This document shows positions 8,010 through 16,665 of a stretch of DNA of 64,000 bases, piece by piece. The stretch is from Ignavibacteriaceae bacterium (GTDB taxonomy: Bacteria > Bacteroidota > Ignavibacteria > Ignavibacteriales > Ignavibacteriaceae), in NCBI GenBank assembly GCA_013388545.1, contig JACAFB010000045.1, positions 1 through 64,000 of the forward strand, read 5' to 3'. The position numbers and the translations under genes are program-made. The notes under the pieces were generated by a model. That model did no database searches. It saw nothing but the letters and a program-made list of their open reading frames with translations, and was not told the origin of the DNA. Every line of letters begins with the position of its first letter. Positions within the stretch are counted from its first letter, which is position 1.

Positions 8010-8794
8010 AGTTTTTTATTTTTCGATGTACTGTAATATTAACTCTGGGCATTTTATTATTTGAAGGATGCGTTCCTTCAAAACCTTTGGAAGAAGAAGA
8101 AAATCTGCCCCCGGAAAGATTGATAAATAAGCTTGAGGTTAATCGCAGAAGAATTAAAACCTTTGAAGGTACCGGAGTACTTTTTATTAAATCTAATCAG
8201 TTTGATAACAGCGCTTCATTCAGGGTAGTTCTTACCAAACCGGATTCTGTTTATCTGACGATTTTCGGACCTTTTGGAATTGAATTAGCTCAGGCATTAG
8301 TTACCGGTAAAGATTTCGTGTTCTATGATGCGCTGGAGAACATCGTTTACAAAGGTTTGGTGAGTGATGAAATTCTGCGGGGAATTTTCAAAATCGACCT
8401 GTCTTTTAATGATCTTATGGATGCATTTATAGGCTCGGTTAACCTTACGCAAAATCTTTACAGGATCCCCGATTCTTTTAATAAAAATCAGGATCAATAT
8501 TTTCTTAGTTATAAAGACTCGGTTACGAGTTTTTCTTCGGAGTATAAAATTGATTCAAAAGAATTTGCAATTGAAGAGTACAAGCTGATTAATCCAAGAG
8601 GTGAGGCAGTTATCAATGGGATGTACTCCCGTTTTGAGGTACTTGAAAATGTGCCGATTCCGAGCCATATTGAGGTGCAGAATTTAAAAGGCAATCAGAA
8701 AGTAGTTATTGATTACCGAGAAATTCTGATCAACAATAAAAATACTTTTATTGATTTTAATTATCCTGATGATGCAACAATCATAAAATGGTAA
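8006..8794 (+). CDS. DUF4292 lipoprotein (LolB-like fold)
   Basis: A 262-aa lipoprotein with lipidated Cys22 after LLFEGC. The mature part follows the DUF4292 pattern: a conserved start (LINKLEVNRRRIKTFEGTG), the strand FRVVLTKPDSVYLTIFGPFGIE and further antiparallel strands, reminiscent of the LolA/LolB half-barrel that handles lipoproteins. That homology is known for the family; lipoprotein transfer here is inference. The start is a TTG overlapping the previous stop (TTGA), supported by an AAGGTGGG ribosome binding site. The end overlaps the EnvC-like gene, so all three should be made together. Confidence 0.75.
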   Translation: MKFFIFRCTVILTLGILLFEGCVPSKPLEEEENLPPERLINKLEVNRRRIKTFEGTGVLFIKSNQFDNSASFRVVLTKPDSVYLTIFGPFGIELAQALVTGKDFVFYDALENIVYKGLVSDEILRGIFKIDLSFNDLMDAFIGSVNLTQNLYRIPDSFNKNQDQYFLSYKDSVTSFSSEYKIDSKEFAIEEYKLINPRGEAVINGMYSRFEVLENVPIPSHIEVQNLKGNQKVVIDYREILINNKNTFIDFNYPDDATIIKW

Positions 8795-10041
8795 TGAAAA
8801 AAGGAAATTTAATCGTCGTATTACTTCTTGCCTGTTCAATTATTATCACAGCGCAGGAGAAGCAGATAAAAGACAAGCAGGAAGAGCTTGATAAACTTAG
8901 AAAAGAGATAACAACTCTTGAATCTGAGTTAAAAAATATGTCACAGCAGGAGAAAGAATCCTCTAAAGCTCTTGAGAATTACAACAAGCAGAACTTTCTC
9001 ATCAACAAATTATTGAACTCAATTAAAGATGAAGAAAGAAAAAGGGAGCTTGAAATAATTCAAAATGAAGCCCGGATGAAGGAGCTTGAGTATAAAATCG
9101 ATTTGTTGAAAAACAATTACAGCAAATATGTAGTCGCAATTTATAAATACGGCAAAATCAATCAATACGAAAGCATTATTAATTCCGAGTCTTTCCAGCA
9201 AGCTTACCTCAGAATAAAATATCTTCAAAAATTTTCAGAGAAAAGACAAGCAGATTTATCTGAACTTCAGCAGAGTCAGCTTAGTTTAATTCAGGTGCGC
9301 GAGCAGCTTGAAAAAGAAAGAGGTGAAAAAATCATTTTAACTAAACAAAAACTGATAGAAGAAAAAGATCTTCAGTCAAAGTTGAATGAAAAGAAGAAGC
9401 TTCTTTCTAACATCAGGAAAAACAAAAATGAAGTCAGAAGAGAACTTACTCAGAAAAAAAGCGCTGAAAACCAGATAAAGAATTTGATCTCCCGATTGAT
9501 TACTGAAGGTGAGAACCGGAAAAAGCAGGAAGCTGATTTGATGAAGGAAGCAACGGATAAATATAAAGAACAAAGTTACAATAAGCAGGGAGTTATTGTT
9601 GGCGAAAACATTAACTTCAGCACAACCAGTTTCGCTTCGTTTAATGCTTTAAAGGGTAAGATGAACTGGCCAATATCAAAAGCAACCGTCTTCAGGAAAT
9701 TTGGTGAGAACCGTAATGAAAAGCTTAACACTGTTACAATGAATTATGGAATTGATCTGAAAGCCTCTTCAGATCTTAATGTTAAATCTGTTGCCGAGGG
9801 AGTTGTTTCGGCAATAGATTACATCCCGGGTTATGGCAGTGTTATTATTATAACTCATAGCGAAGACTACAGAACTGTTTACAGCCATCTGGCTGAAATT
9901 TATGTTAAAGAGGGAGACAAAGTTAAAGGCGGCGGTACAATTGCTAAAGTGGCTGAAAGTCTGGAAGGGCACATTTTGCATTTTGAAATTTGGGCGTCAA
10001 GAAATTTTCAGAATCCTGAAATCTGGCTAACTAAAAAATAA
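8788..10041 (+). CDS. EnvC-like murein hydrolase activator (LytM/M23 domain)
   Basis: A 417-aa exported protein: a signal peptide of about 23 residues, a long Lys/Glu/Gln-rich coiled coil (about 25-270) and a C-terminal LytM (peptidase M23) domain (about 290-417). This is the architecture of EnvC, which recruits and activates amidases during septum splitting. In the LytM domain the usual first zinc ligand His is replaced (MNYGIDL, Asn where His is expected) and the last motif reads GHILHFEIW rather than H-x-H, so it is probably a non-catalytic activator, as in EnvC. Either ATG 8788 or ATG 8794 could start it; both overlap the preceding gene. An FtsEX pair is not in the window. Confidence 0.85.
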   Translation: MVMKKGNLIVVLLLACSIIITAQEKQIKDKQEELDKLRKEITTLESELKNMSQQEKESSKALENYNKQNFLINKLLNSIKDEERKRELEIIQNEARMKELEYKIDLLKNNYSKYVVAIYKYGKINQYESIINSESFQQAYLRIKYLQKFSEKRQADLSELQQSQLSLIQVREQLEKERGEKIILTKQKLIEEKDLQSKLNEKKKLLSNIRKNKNEVRRELTQKKSAENQIKNLISRLITEGENRKKQEADLMKEATDKYKEQSYNKQGVIVGENINFSTTSFASFNALKGKMNWPISKATVFRKFGENRNEKLNTVTMNYGIDLKASSDLNVKSVAEGVVSAIDYIPGYGSVIIITHSEDYRTVYSHLAEIYVKEGDKVKGGGTIAKVAESLEGHILHFEIWASRNFQNPEIWLTKK

Positions 10042-10067
10042 TGTATTGAGCATAACTGAAAATTAAA

Positions 10068-11336
10068 GTGTTAGAATATGTTAAAGCTAAACTAATTTCT
10101 TACAATGCCCTTGTTAAGAATTTTGGCTCGCTAAGCGCTTTACAATTAGCCAATTATATCATTCCTCTAATTACGCTTCCGTATCTTGTCAGAACACTTG
10201 GCCCTGAAAAATATGGCCTTGTGAATTTTGCCATAGCTTTTACTTCGTACTTTGCAGTTGTTACCGATTATGGATTTTATCTGTCTGCAACAAAGGATAT
10301 TTCTATTCATAGACACGAGAAGGAAAAGATCTCGGATATTTTTGCTGCTGTTCTTCTGCTTAAAGCATCGTTCTTTATTTTGTCAGCAATAATTTTTCTT
10401 GTTCTACTATTTACAGTCAGAAAATTTTATCATGATGCTCTTTTATATTCAATAAGCTTTATTGGAATTATAGGTTCATTGTTATTTCCGATCTGGTTTT
10501 TTCAGGGCATTGAGAGGATGAAATATATTCTCTATATCAATGTGTCAGTAAGGGTTGTTTTAACGGCAGTTATTTTTATTTTAATTACTCAGCCATCAGA
10601 TTATATCACACTTGCCTTCTTGTATTCATCCGCTCAAGTAATTATTGGGATAGCAGGGATTTTAGTCGCGCTATCTAAATTTGACGTGAGATTAAAATTT
10701 CCCTCATCGATCACAATCAAGTCTCAGTTGAAGAACGGCTGGAATATCTTTCTTTCTACGTTGTTCATTAGCATTTATACGGTGTCAAATACATTTTTGC
10801 TTGGTTTGTTAACCAATAATACAATTGTAGGATATTTTACAGCTGCAGATAAAATCAGGCTTGCAGCCCAGGGAATTTTGGGGCCGCTATCCCAAAGCGT
10901 TTACCCATTCGTAACCAGCTTACTTGAAGAATCCAGTGAAAAGTTCAGATCATTTTTGAAAAAAATTGTGAGGATTGCATTCATAATTGGTTTAATAACT
11001 TCAGTTATGCTATTTGTTTTTTCAGGAGTATTGGTGGAGATAATTTTAGGCAATGGATATACCGAATCTGAAAAAGTACTCAGAATAATTTGCTGGCTGC
11101 CGTTAATAATTTATTTAAGTAATAGCTTTGGAATACAAGCGATGCTTCCTTTGAAATTTGACAGAGCTTTTGCAATAATAACTTTTAGTGCCGTTCTGTT
11201 AAATATTGTTCTGGCTTTGCTGCTTGTTCCTGAGTTTTTGGCCAGAGGAACTTCAATAAGCATGCTTATTACAGAAATGTTTATTACTGCTTCATTCTTT
11301 TTTTATCTGAGAATAAAAAAGATCAACATTATATAA
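10068..11336 (+). CDS. Polysaccharide flippase, Wzx/MATE-like
   Basis: A polytopic membrane protein of 422 aa with about twelve hydrophobic helices. The start (LANYIIPLITLPYLVRTLGPEKYGLVNFA) is the typical first helix of Wzx-type lipid-linked oligosaccharide flippases, which move undecaprenyl-PP-linked glycan units across the inner membrane. The start is a GTG, the only in-frame choice close to the conserved N-terminus, 26 nt after the EnvC-like gene and without a clear ribosome binding site. It is followed directly by Glf and four glycosyltransferases, which supports a role in surface glycan export. No O-antigen polymerase (Wzy) is present nearby. Confidence 0.88.
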   Translation: MLEYVKAKLISYNALVKNFGSLSALQLANYIIPLITLPYLVRTLGPEKYGLVNFAIAFTSYFAVVTDYGFYLSATKDISIHRHEKEKISDIFAAVLLLKASFFILSAIIFLVLLFTVRKFYHDALLYSISFIGIIGSLLFPIWFFQGIERMKYILYINVSVRVVLTAVIFILITQPSDYITLAFLYSSAQVIIGIAGILVALSKFDVRLKFPSSITIKSQLKNGWNIFLSTLFISIYTVSNTFLLGLLTNNTIVGYFTAADKIRLAAQGILGPLSQSVYPFVTSLLEESSEKFRSFLKKIVRIAFIIGLITSVMLFVFSGVLVEIILGNGYTESEKVLRIICWLPLIIYLSNSFGIQAMLPLKFDRAFAIITFSAVLLNIVLALLLVPEFLARGTSISMLITEMFITASFFFYLRIKKINII

Positions 11337-11342
11337 GCTGAA

Positions 11343-12440
11343 ATGAAATATGATTATCTGATTGTTGGAGCTGGTTTTGCCGGAGCTGTGCTGGCAGAAA
11401 GGCTTGCCTCTCAACGAAATAAGAAAGTGTTAATTGTCGAGAAACGAAATCACATTGGTGGAAACGCTTATGACGAGTATGATGAACAGGGAATTTTGAT
11501 TCATCGTTATGGCCCGCATATCTTTCATACAAACAGCGATGAAGTATTTAATTATTTATCTCAGTTCACCGGCTGGATTAAATACGAACATAAAGTGCTC
11601 GCAAAATCCGGCGAAGAACTTTATCCTATTCCAATTAACAGGATAACGCTTAATAATTTTTATAAGTTGAATCTTTCTACCGAAGCAGAAGCAGAAAATT
11701 TTTTAAATAGTAAAAAAGAAAATCGCCATCCTGTTCTTAACTCTGAAGATATAATTGTTAATCAGGTTGGTTATGACTTGTTTGAAAAATTTTTCAGGCA
11801 CTACACAAAGAAACAATGGAACCTTGAACCAAAGGAACTATCCTCTTCTGTATGTGGAAGAATTCCTGTCCGTTTTAACGAGGACTGCAGATATTTCACC
11901 GATAAATTTCAGTTTATGCCCGATGCAGGATTTACATCAATGTTTAAAAAAATGCTTGATCATAAAAACATTGAGGTGGCATTAAATCAGGATTATAAAG
12001 ATTTGATTCCTCATTTAAAGTTCAATCACTTAATTTATACAGGACCGATCGATCTTTATTTCGATTATTTGTTTGGCAGGCTTCCGTACCGGTCAATTTG
12101 GTTTGAATTTAAAAAGTTGAAGCAACCCGAACTTCAGAAGGCTTCTGTGTATAATTATGTTGATTCGTCCGTCCCATATACCAGGGTTACAGAATATAAG
12201 TTAATTACTGGTCAGATTTCTGATTTTACTACGGTCAGTTATGAATATACAATTGAAAATGGAGATCCTTTCTACCCAATTCCAAATGAAAATAACAGGA
12301 AATTGTATTTAATGTATAAGAAACAAGCTGATAAATTGAAGTCGGTAACATTTTGCGGAAGATTGGCCGAGTATCAATATTATAATATGGATCAGGTTGT
12401 TGCTTCAGTGTTAGCTTTGCTCAGGAAGAAAATTTTATGA
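11343..12440 (+). CDS. glf: UDP-galactopyranose mutase
   Basis: A flavoenzyme that interconverts UDP-galactopyranose and UDP-galactofuranose, the donor for galactofuranose in surface glycans. The 365-aa length is normal for bacterial Glf. Visible: the FAD-binding Rossmann loop GAGFAGAVLAERLA (about 8-21), the motif HIGGNAYD, the conserved RYGPHIFHTN, W-x-x-x-KELSSSVCGRIPVR and the C-terminal GRLAEYQYYNMDQVV that contacts flavin. It is placed 6 nt after the flippase and overlaps the first GT4 gene by 4 nt, implying that the glycan built here contains galactofuranose. Confidence 0.95.
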   Translation: MKYDYLIVGAGFAGAVLAERLASQRNKKVLIVEKRNHIGGNAYDEYDEQGILIHRYGPHIFHTNSDEVFNYLSQFTGWIKYEHKVLAKSGEELYPIPINRITLNNFYKLNLSTEAEAENFLNSKKENRHPVLNSEDIIVNQVGYDLFEKFFRHYTKKQWNLEPKELSSSVCGRIPVRFNEDCRYFTDKFQFMPDAGFTSMFKKMLDHKNIEVALNQDYKDLIPHLKFNHLIYTGPIDLYFDYLFGRLPYRSIWFEFKKLKQPELQKASVYNYVDSSVPYTRVTEYKLITGQISDFTTVSYEYTIENGDPFYPIPNENNRKLYLMYKKQADKLKSVTFCGRLAEYQYYNMDQVVASVLALLRKKIL

Positions 12441-13636
12441 AAGATCTTTTACTGGCGGCTTACAGTAAATTTCCTTCAATGGATGAAGGCGGGCCTAATA
12501 AAGTTATTTCGCAAATAATTTCGGGATTAGATTTTCCGAATTACCGGGTCAGATACATTTCCAAAGATGTAAATGCATTTTTAAGCTCGCAGTTAAAAGG
12601 AAATTACCCGAAAATATCTTTTAAGAAAAATGTCGGAAAATTTCTTCAGTCCAAATCAGCCTTATACAGATCAATAGTTACTCACCCCCTATACCTAAAA
12701 AAATATTTCAGGACAGCACAGAATAATTTTGTCCGTTTATTATCAGAAAAAATTGAAACAAATATCTTACATGCTCACGATGCCCGCGCCTTTTTTTTCT
12801 TAAAGGATATACCTGCAAGAAAAAAAATATTGTCAATTCATTCCAAGGGGAAATTGACCAACGACCTGAATGATTATTTTCGGTTTTCCGGTTCGTTAGA
12901 AGATGTTAAACAACAATTTGAGATTATGGAATCCGAGGCGCTGGAAAATGCAGATGTAATAACATTCCCGAGCCTCGCCGCAAGAGAATTATTTTTCAAG
13001 GAGAAACAATTTGATCTCTCTAAATCAAGAATAATTTATAACGGAATTAATTTCGAATCGATTCGAACATTCAATCTGGATTTAAAGGCAGCAAGGCTTC
13101 CGGTCACGAGTAAAGATTGTATTAAGATTCTTAATGTCGCAGATCATATTAAATCAAAAAACATAGAATTAATCATTGAAACAATCAGACACCTCAGAGA
13201 CGAGTATAAAAGAGAGATTTTGTTTGTAAATATTGGCGCAGGTCCTCTTACCGTAAATTACAAGCGACTGATAAAGAAATATAATCTTGATTTGTCAGTA
13301 GTTTTTCTAAGTCGACTTCCAAATTCTGCGGTAATTGGATTGATGAAAGCGTTTGATTACTTTATATCAGCAGGAGAGAGGGTAATTTTTGATTTAGTCA
13401 TTCTTGAAGCTATGGCCTGCGGAATGTGTATTATTGCCAGGGACGACGGCGGTAACAGAGAAGTTATTAATGATGGCGTGAATGGATATTTATTCAGCAA
13501 AAATGATCCGGAACAAATTGCCAGTCTTATAATTAAAACGGATTTTTCAATAAAAGTAAATGCAATCGAAACGGCTAAAAAATTTGATTTGAGGAATACT
13601 CTTCTTCCTTATTTTGAATTGTATGAATCTGCATGA
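12437..13636 (+). CDS. Family 4 glycosyltransferase (1 of 3)
   Basis: A 399-aa cytoplasmic GT-B enzyme. The N-terminal half begins with a strand followed by a Gly-rich loop (PSMDEGGPNKV) and carries HAHDARAF; the C-terminal half carries the GT4 nucleotide-sugar motif, here VILEAMACGMCIIARDDGG, where an E-x(7)-E is expected but the first Glu is replaced by an Asp/Leu stretch (ERVIFDLVILEAM). Donor and acceptor are unknown. It overlaps both neighbours (ATGA with glf, and the next GT). Conservation is lower than in the two following GTs. Confidence 0.8.
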   Translation: MKDLLLAAYSKFPSMDEGGPNKVISQIISGLDFPNYRVRYISKDVNAFLSSQLKGNYPKISFKKNVGKFLQSKSALYRSIVTHPLYLKKYFRTAQNNFVRLLSEKIETNILHAHDARAFFFLKDIPARKKILSIHSKGKLTNDLNDYFRFSGSLEDVKQQFEIMESEALENADVITFPSLAARELFFKEKQFDLSKSRIIYNGINFESIRTFNLDLKAARLPVTSKDCIKILNVADHIKSKNIELIIETIRHLRDEYKREILFVNIGAGPLTVNYKRLIKKYNLDLSVVFLSRLPNSAVIGLMKAFDYFISAGERVIFDLVILEAMACGMCIIARDDGGNREVINDGVNGYLFSKNDPEQIASLIIKTDFSIKVNAIETAKKFDLRNTLLPYFELYESA

Positions 13637-14769
13637 TGAAAAAAATCAAAATTTGTCATATCGTAAATCAGATTACCGGAAAAGCAGATGGAGTATTTTC
13701 ACACATAAAGATTTTATTGGAGGGCATGGATAAAAATCAATTTGAGCAAATTGTTGTATTTCAGGGTGCACCCGAAGTTGAATCAGCATTAAAAAAACTT
13801 GGAATCCGATATTATGTGCTCGACAACCTGAAAAAAAAGTTCTCACTTAAATTATTTTTTGATTTTGCCCGGATTATCAGGAAAGAAAATGTTCAGGTAA
13901 TACATTCTCATTTGTTAAAACCTTATTCAATTGCAGGGATTTGTAATTTGTTTCTTAAGAGAAAATTGATTTTTAATTATCACGGATATTTTATTAGTAA
14001 CGAGTATAATTCTTTATTTGAAAGAGCGATATACTCTTTTTTTAATTTTATAATAACAAGGTTCAATTCTCTTAATTTAACTTTAGTGCCTACTAATAAA
14101 TTAAAATCAGAAGTTCAAAGAAAAATTCCATCGCATAAAAATATTCAAGCATATTACACAGGCAGCAGCTTAAAAAATCAATTAAAGTTTGATGATGAAA
14201 TCCGAAACAGGCTTATGCAGATCAGGCAACAATATTTTCTGATCGGTGTCTTATCCAGGTTTGAAAGAGAGAAAAGAACTGATATCGCGCTTGAAGTTAG
14301 CAAAACATTAATTGAAAATGGAAATAATATTTTTTTGGTTTTGTTTGGAGATGGCAGACTTGAAAATCAATTAAAAGTTTTATCGCAAAGATTAAAAATA
14401 AATGAGTCGGTTTATTTTGCCGGCTATTCAGGGGTTGTTAATAATTATCTCGATCTGTTTGATCTGCTTTTAATTACATCTGACCGGGAGGGATTTCCAA
14501 TGAGTATCTGGGAGGCAATGGCCTCATCTGTTCCTGTAGTTTCAAGCGATGTTGGAGGAATTAGTGAAGTATTGAAAGAAAGTAACTGCGGTTTAGTATA
14601 TGAAAGAAGAAACATTCCGGATGCTGTTGCAAAAATTGAATCATTAATATCAGACGAAAAGTATCGTATAAACCTGGGAGAAAATGGAAAAGAAGCTATT
14701 AGAATAAAATATCCATTGCAAAACTTTATCTCATTCATGCAAAAAGTTTATTACGGATTAGCAGATTAA
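13633..14769 (+). CDS. Family 4 glycosyltransferase (2 of 3)
   Basis: A 378-aa GT-B retaining glycosyltransferase. The N-terminal part has the acceptor-side motif VFSHIKILLEGMDKNQFE and VIHSHLLKPYSIAG; the C-terminal part has GVLSRFEREKRTD and the complete donor motif SDREGFPMSIWEAMASSVPVV with both conserved glutamates, then DVGGISEV. It starts within the end of the preceding GT gene (overlap of 4 nt). It probably adds one sugar to the lipid-linked unit moved by the flippase; sugar identity cannot be predicted. Confidence 0.88.
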   Translation: MMKKIKICHIVNQITGKADGVFSHIKILLEGMDKNQFEQIVVFQGAPEVESALKKLGIRYYVLDNLKKKFSLKLFFDFARIIRKENVQVIHSHLLKPYSIAGICNLFLKRKLIFNYHGYFISNEYNSLFERAIYSFFNFIITRFNSLNLTLVPTNKLKSEVQRKIPSHKNIQAYYTGSSLKNQLKFDDEIRNRLMQIRQQYFLIGVLSRFEREKRTDIALEVSKTLIENGNNIFLVLFGDGRLENQLKVLSQRLKINESVYFAGYSGVVNNYLDLFDLLLITSDREGFPMSIWEAMASSVPVVSSDVGGISEVLKESNCGLVYERRNIPDAVAKIESLISDEKYRINLGENGKEAIRIKYPLQNFISFMQKVYYGLAD

Positions 14770-14771
14770 AA

Positions 14772-15854
14772 ATGAAAATCAATATTCTGCATATAACGCC
14801 TGATTTTAATCTTAACTGCGGAAGAAGCAAATATGTTTTTCGGCTTCTAAAATATTTTGAAAAACATCAGAATTTTGATTTGCACTTCATTACTAATGGC
14901 GGCGATGCACTATACAAGCTGAATGAATTAACAAACTGTAAAATAAAATATCTTGATTTTGGTAGAGGGATAAAAAACATTTTTAATATTTACAGAAACG
15001 TTAAAGAATTTAAAGATTACTGCATCTCAAATAACATAAATATTATTCATACGCATCACAGGTACCCTGAGTATGTTGCATCCCTTATTAAGAAAAAACT
15101 AAAAATTAAAACTGTTAGTTCTGCACTAAGCAGTGTAGAAGGGTTTAAGAGATTAAGCTTTAAGTCCGATCTGATAGTTGCGTGCAGCGAATCATTAAAA
15201 AAAAATCTTGTTGATGTCTTTGGAATTGAAGAAAACAAAGTGAAAGTACTTCATCATTGCATAGAACCCTTTCCTGAAATCTCCGATGATGACAGGAATT
15301 CATTTATCAAAAAAATAAATCTTAAAACGGGCGAGAAAATAATTTTATTTGTCGGAAGAATAACTCACATCAAAGGTTATGATGTAATTTTCGAAGCATG
15401 CCGGAAGTTAAGAATTTCAGGTGTGCCTTTCAGACTTGTAATGATGGGCAGTTTAATTGATCGGAAGAGCAGAGATATATTCAGAGAAGATTTTGTGACT
15501 TATATTAAACCTAATGAAAAATATTATTGTATGTATGATTTAGCAGATGTGATTGTTATTCCGTCGCGAGTTGATCCATATCCACTTGTAATGCTTGAAG
15601 CAGCGTTGTTTGCCAAGCCGATTATATCGTCTGACATTCCGGGAATAACAGAATTTGTTAAAGAAAATGAAACGGGTTTCTTAGTTCCGGCTGGCAATGC
15701 GGAGTTGCTTGCCAGGAAAATAAAGTTTGTTCTAGATAATGATGAGCTATCAACATTTATTGGATACAGGGCTCGTGAACAAGCTTTGAATCATCATTCC
15801 TGTAATAAGTTTTTTAATCAAATTGAAAAATTTTATATAGAATTAGTCTCTTGA
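14772..15854 (+). CDS. Family 4 glycosyltransferase (3 of 3)
   Basis: A 360-aa GT-B glycosyltransferase. The N-terminus carries the Gly-loop region DFNLNCGRSKYVFRLL and IIHTHHRYPEYVA; the C-terminal donor domain has LFVGRITHIKGYD and SRVDPYPLVMLEAALFAKPII, followed by DIPGITEFVKENETGFLV. In the donor motif the first Glu position is Asp-Pro, a common variant. It lies 2 nt after the previous gene and overlaps the next, so it belongs to the same translational unit. Substrate unknown. Confidence 0.87.
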   Translation: MKINILHITPDFNLNCGRSKYVFRLLKYFEKHQNFDLHFITNGGDALYKLNELTNCKIKYLDFGRGIKNIFNIYRNVKEFKDYCISNNINIIHTHHRYPEYVASLIKKKLKIKTVSSALSSVEGFKRLSFKSDLIVACSESLKKNLVDVFGIEENKVKVLHHCIEPFPEISDDDRNSFIKKINLKTGEKIILFVGRITHIKGYDVIFEACRKLRISGVPFRLVMMGSLIDRKSRDIFREDFVTYIKPNEKYYCMYDLADVIVIPSRVDPYPLVMLEAALFAKPIISSDIPGITEFVKENETGFLVPAGNAELLARKIKFVLDNDELSTFIGYRAREQALNHHSCNKFFNQIEKFYIELVS

Positions 15855-16573
15855 AATCATTCTTCAACAGGATTTTAGTTGCTGAGGAAGCAATATTAAA
15901 TTTACTCGCAGAAGCAATTCTTAGTCAAAACGGTGTTTTACTTACATATTTCAATCAGCACTGTTTTAATGTGTATTTTAAGAATGATAAGTACAGAGAA
16001 ATTTTAGAAAAACAGTCAGTTACATTTCTTGATGGATATGGGATTTATCTTTTTCTGAAATTACTTGGAAGAAGCCCTGAAAGAATTAACGCTTCTGACA
16101 TAAACGAGAAACTTTTCAAGCTGATTGGGGAAAAATATTATCGGACTTTTATTGTTGGTTCAAATCTTGACGAAAAGATTCTCAGTAAATATTTTGCATC
16201 ATTCAATCTGGCAGGGTATCAGAACGGATATTTCTCTGAATCTGAAAAAGAAACCATCCAAAAAAAGATTCAATCTGCAGATCCGCGGGTAATTCTTATC
16301 GGGATGGGAGTGCCGCAGCAGGAAATTTTTGCATCAGAACTGGCAGAACGACTTAATAACTCAGTCATAATTTGTGTTGGTAATTTTCTTGAATTTTTTA
16401 CCGAAAGAAAGAAAAGAATTCCAAAGAAGTTCCGAAATATCGGGATAGAATGGATTTTCCGTTTGATACAAGAACCAGCAAGATTATGGCGCAGGTATTT
16501 GATTGGTATCCCCATCTTTATCTTTAGGGCTGGATCGCTGATCATAAAAAGCTGGCTCTATAAAGATGAATAG
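15851..16573 (+). CDS. WecG/TagA/CpsF-family glycosyltransferase (GT26)
   Basis: A 240-aa protein of the GT26 family, whose members add the second sugar to undecaprenyl-PP-linked primers (ManNAcA in enterobacterial common antigen, ManNAc in teichoic acid linkage units). Visible: the early YFNQHCFNVYFKN and FLDGYGIYLFLK (the D-G region), then VILIGMGVPQQEIFASEL and a C-terminal GIEWIFRLIQEPARLWRRYL that is typical of the family and binds membrane. The start is a TTG overlapping the previous stop (TTGA). It is the last gene of the glycan cluster. The initiating phosphoglycosyltransferase is not in the window. Confidence 0.9.
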   Translation: MKSFFNRILVAEEAILNLLAEAILSQNGVLLTYFNQHCFNVYFKNDKYREILEKQSVTFLDGYGIYLFLKLLGRSPERINASDINEKLFKLIGEKYYRTFIVGSNLDEKILSKYFASFNLAGYQNGYFSESEKETIQKKIQSADPRVILIGMGVPQQEIFASELAERLNNSVIICVGNFLEFFTERKKRIPKKFRNIGIEWIFRLIQEPARLWRRYLIGIPIFIFRAGSLIIKSWLYKDE

Positions 16574-16611
16574 GATTTTTTTTTAATATTATTTTGCCTG
16601 AAAAATTGTTA

Positions 16612-16642
16612 TTGTTCGCGCAATGAATCTAAAATATATTTA
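16612..16642 (+). promoter_or_regulatory. Promoter of the C25 peptidase gene, TTG-N20-TATATTTA
   Basis: TTG at 16612-16614, a 20-nt spacer and TATATTTA at 16635-16642, one base from TAnnTTTG. It lies 23 nt before ATG 16666 in the 92-nt gap that ends the glycan operon. No terminator hairpin is visible in that gap. Confidence 0.5.
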
Positions 16643-16665
16643 CGTTAAAATCGAATTTAAATTAT

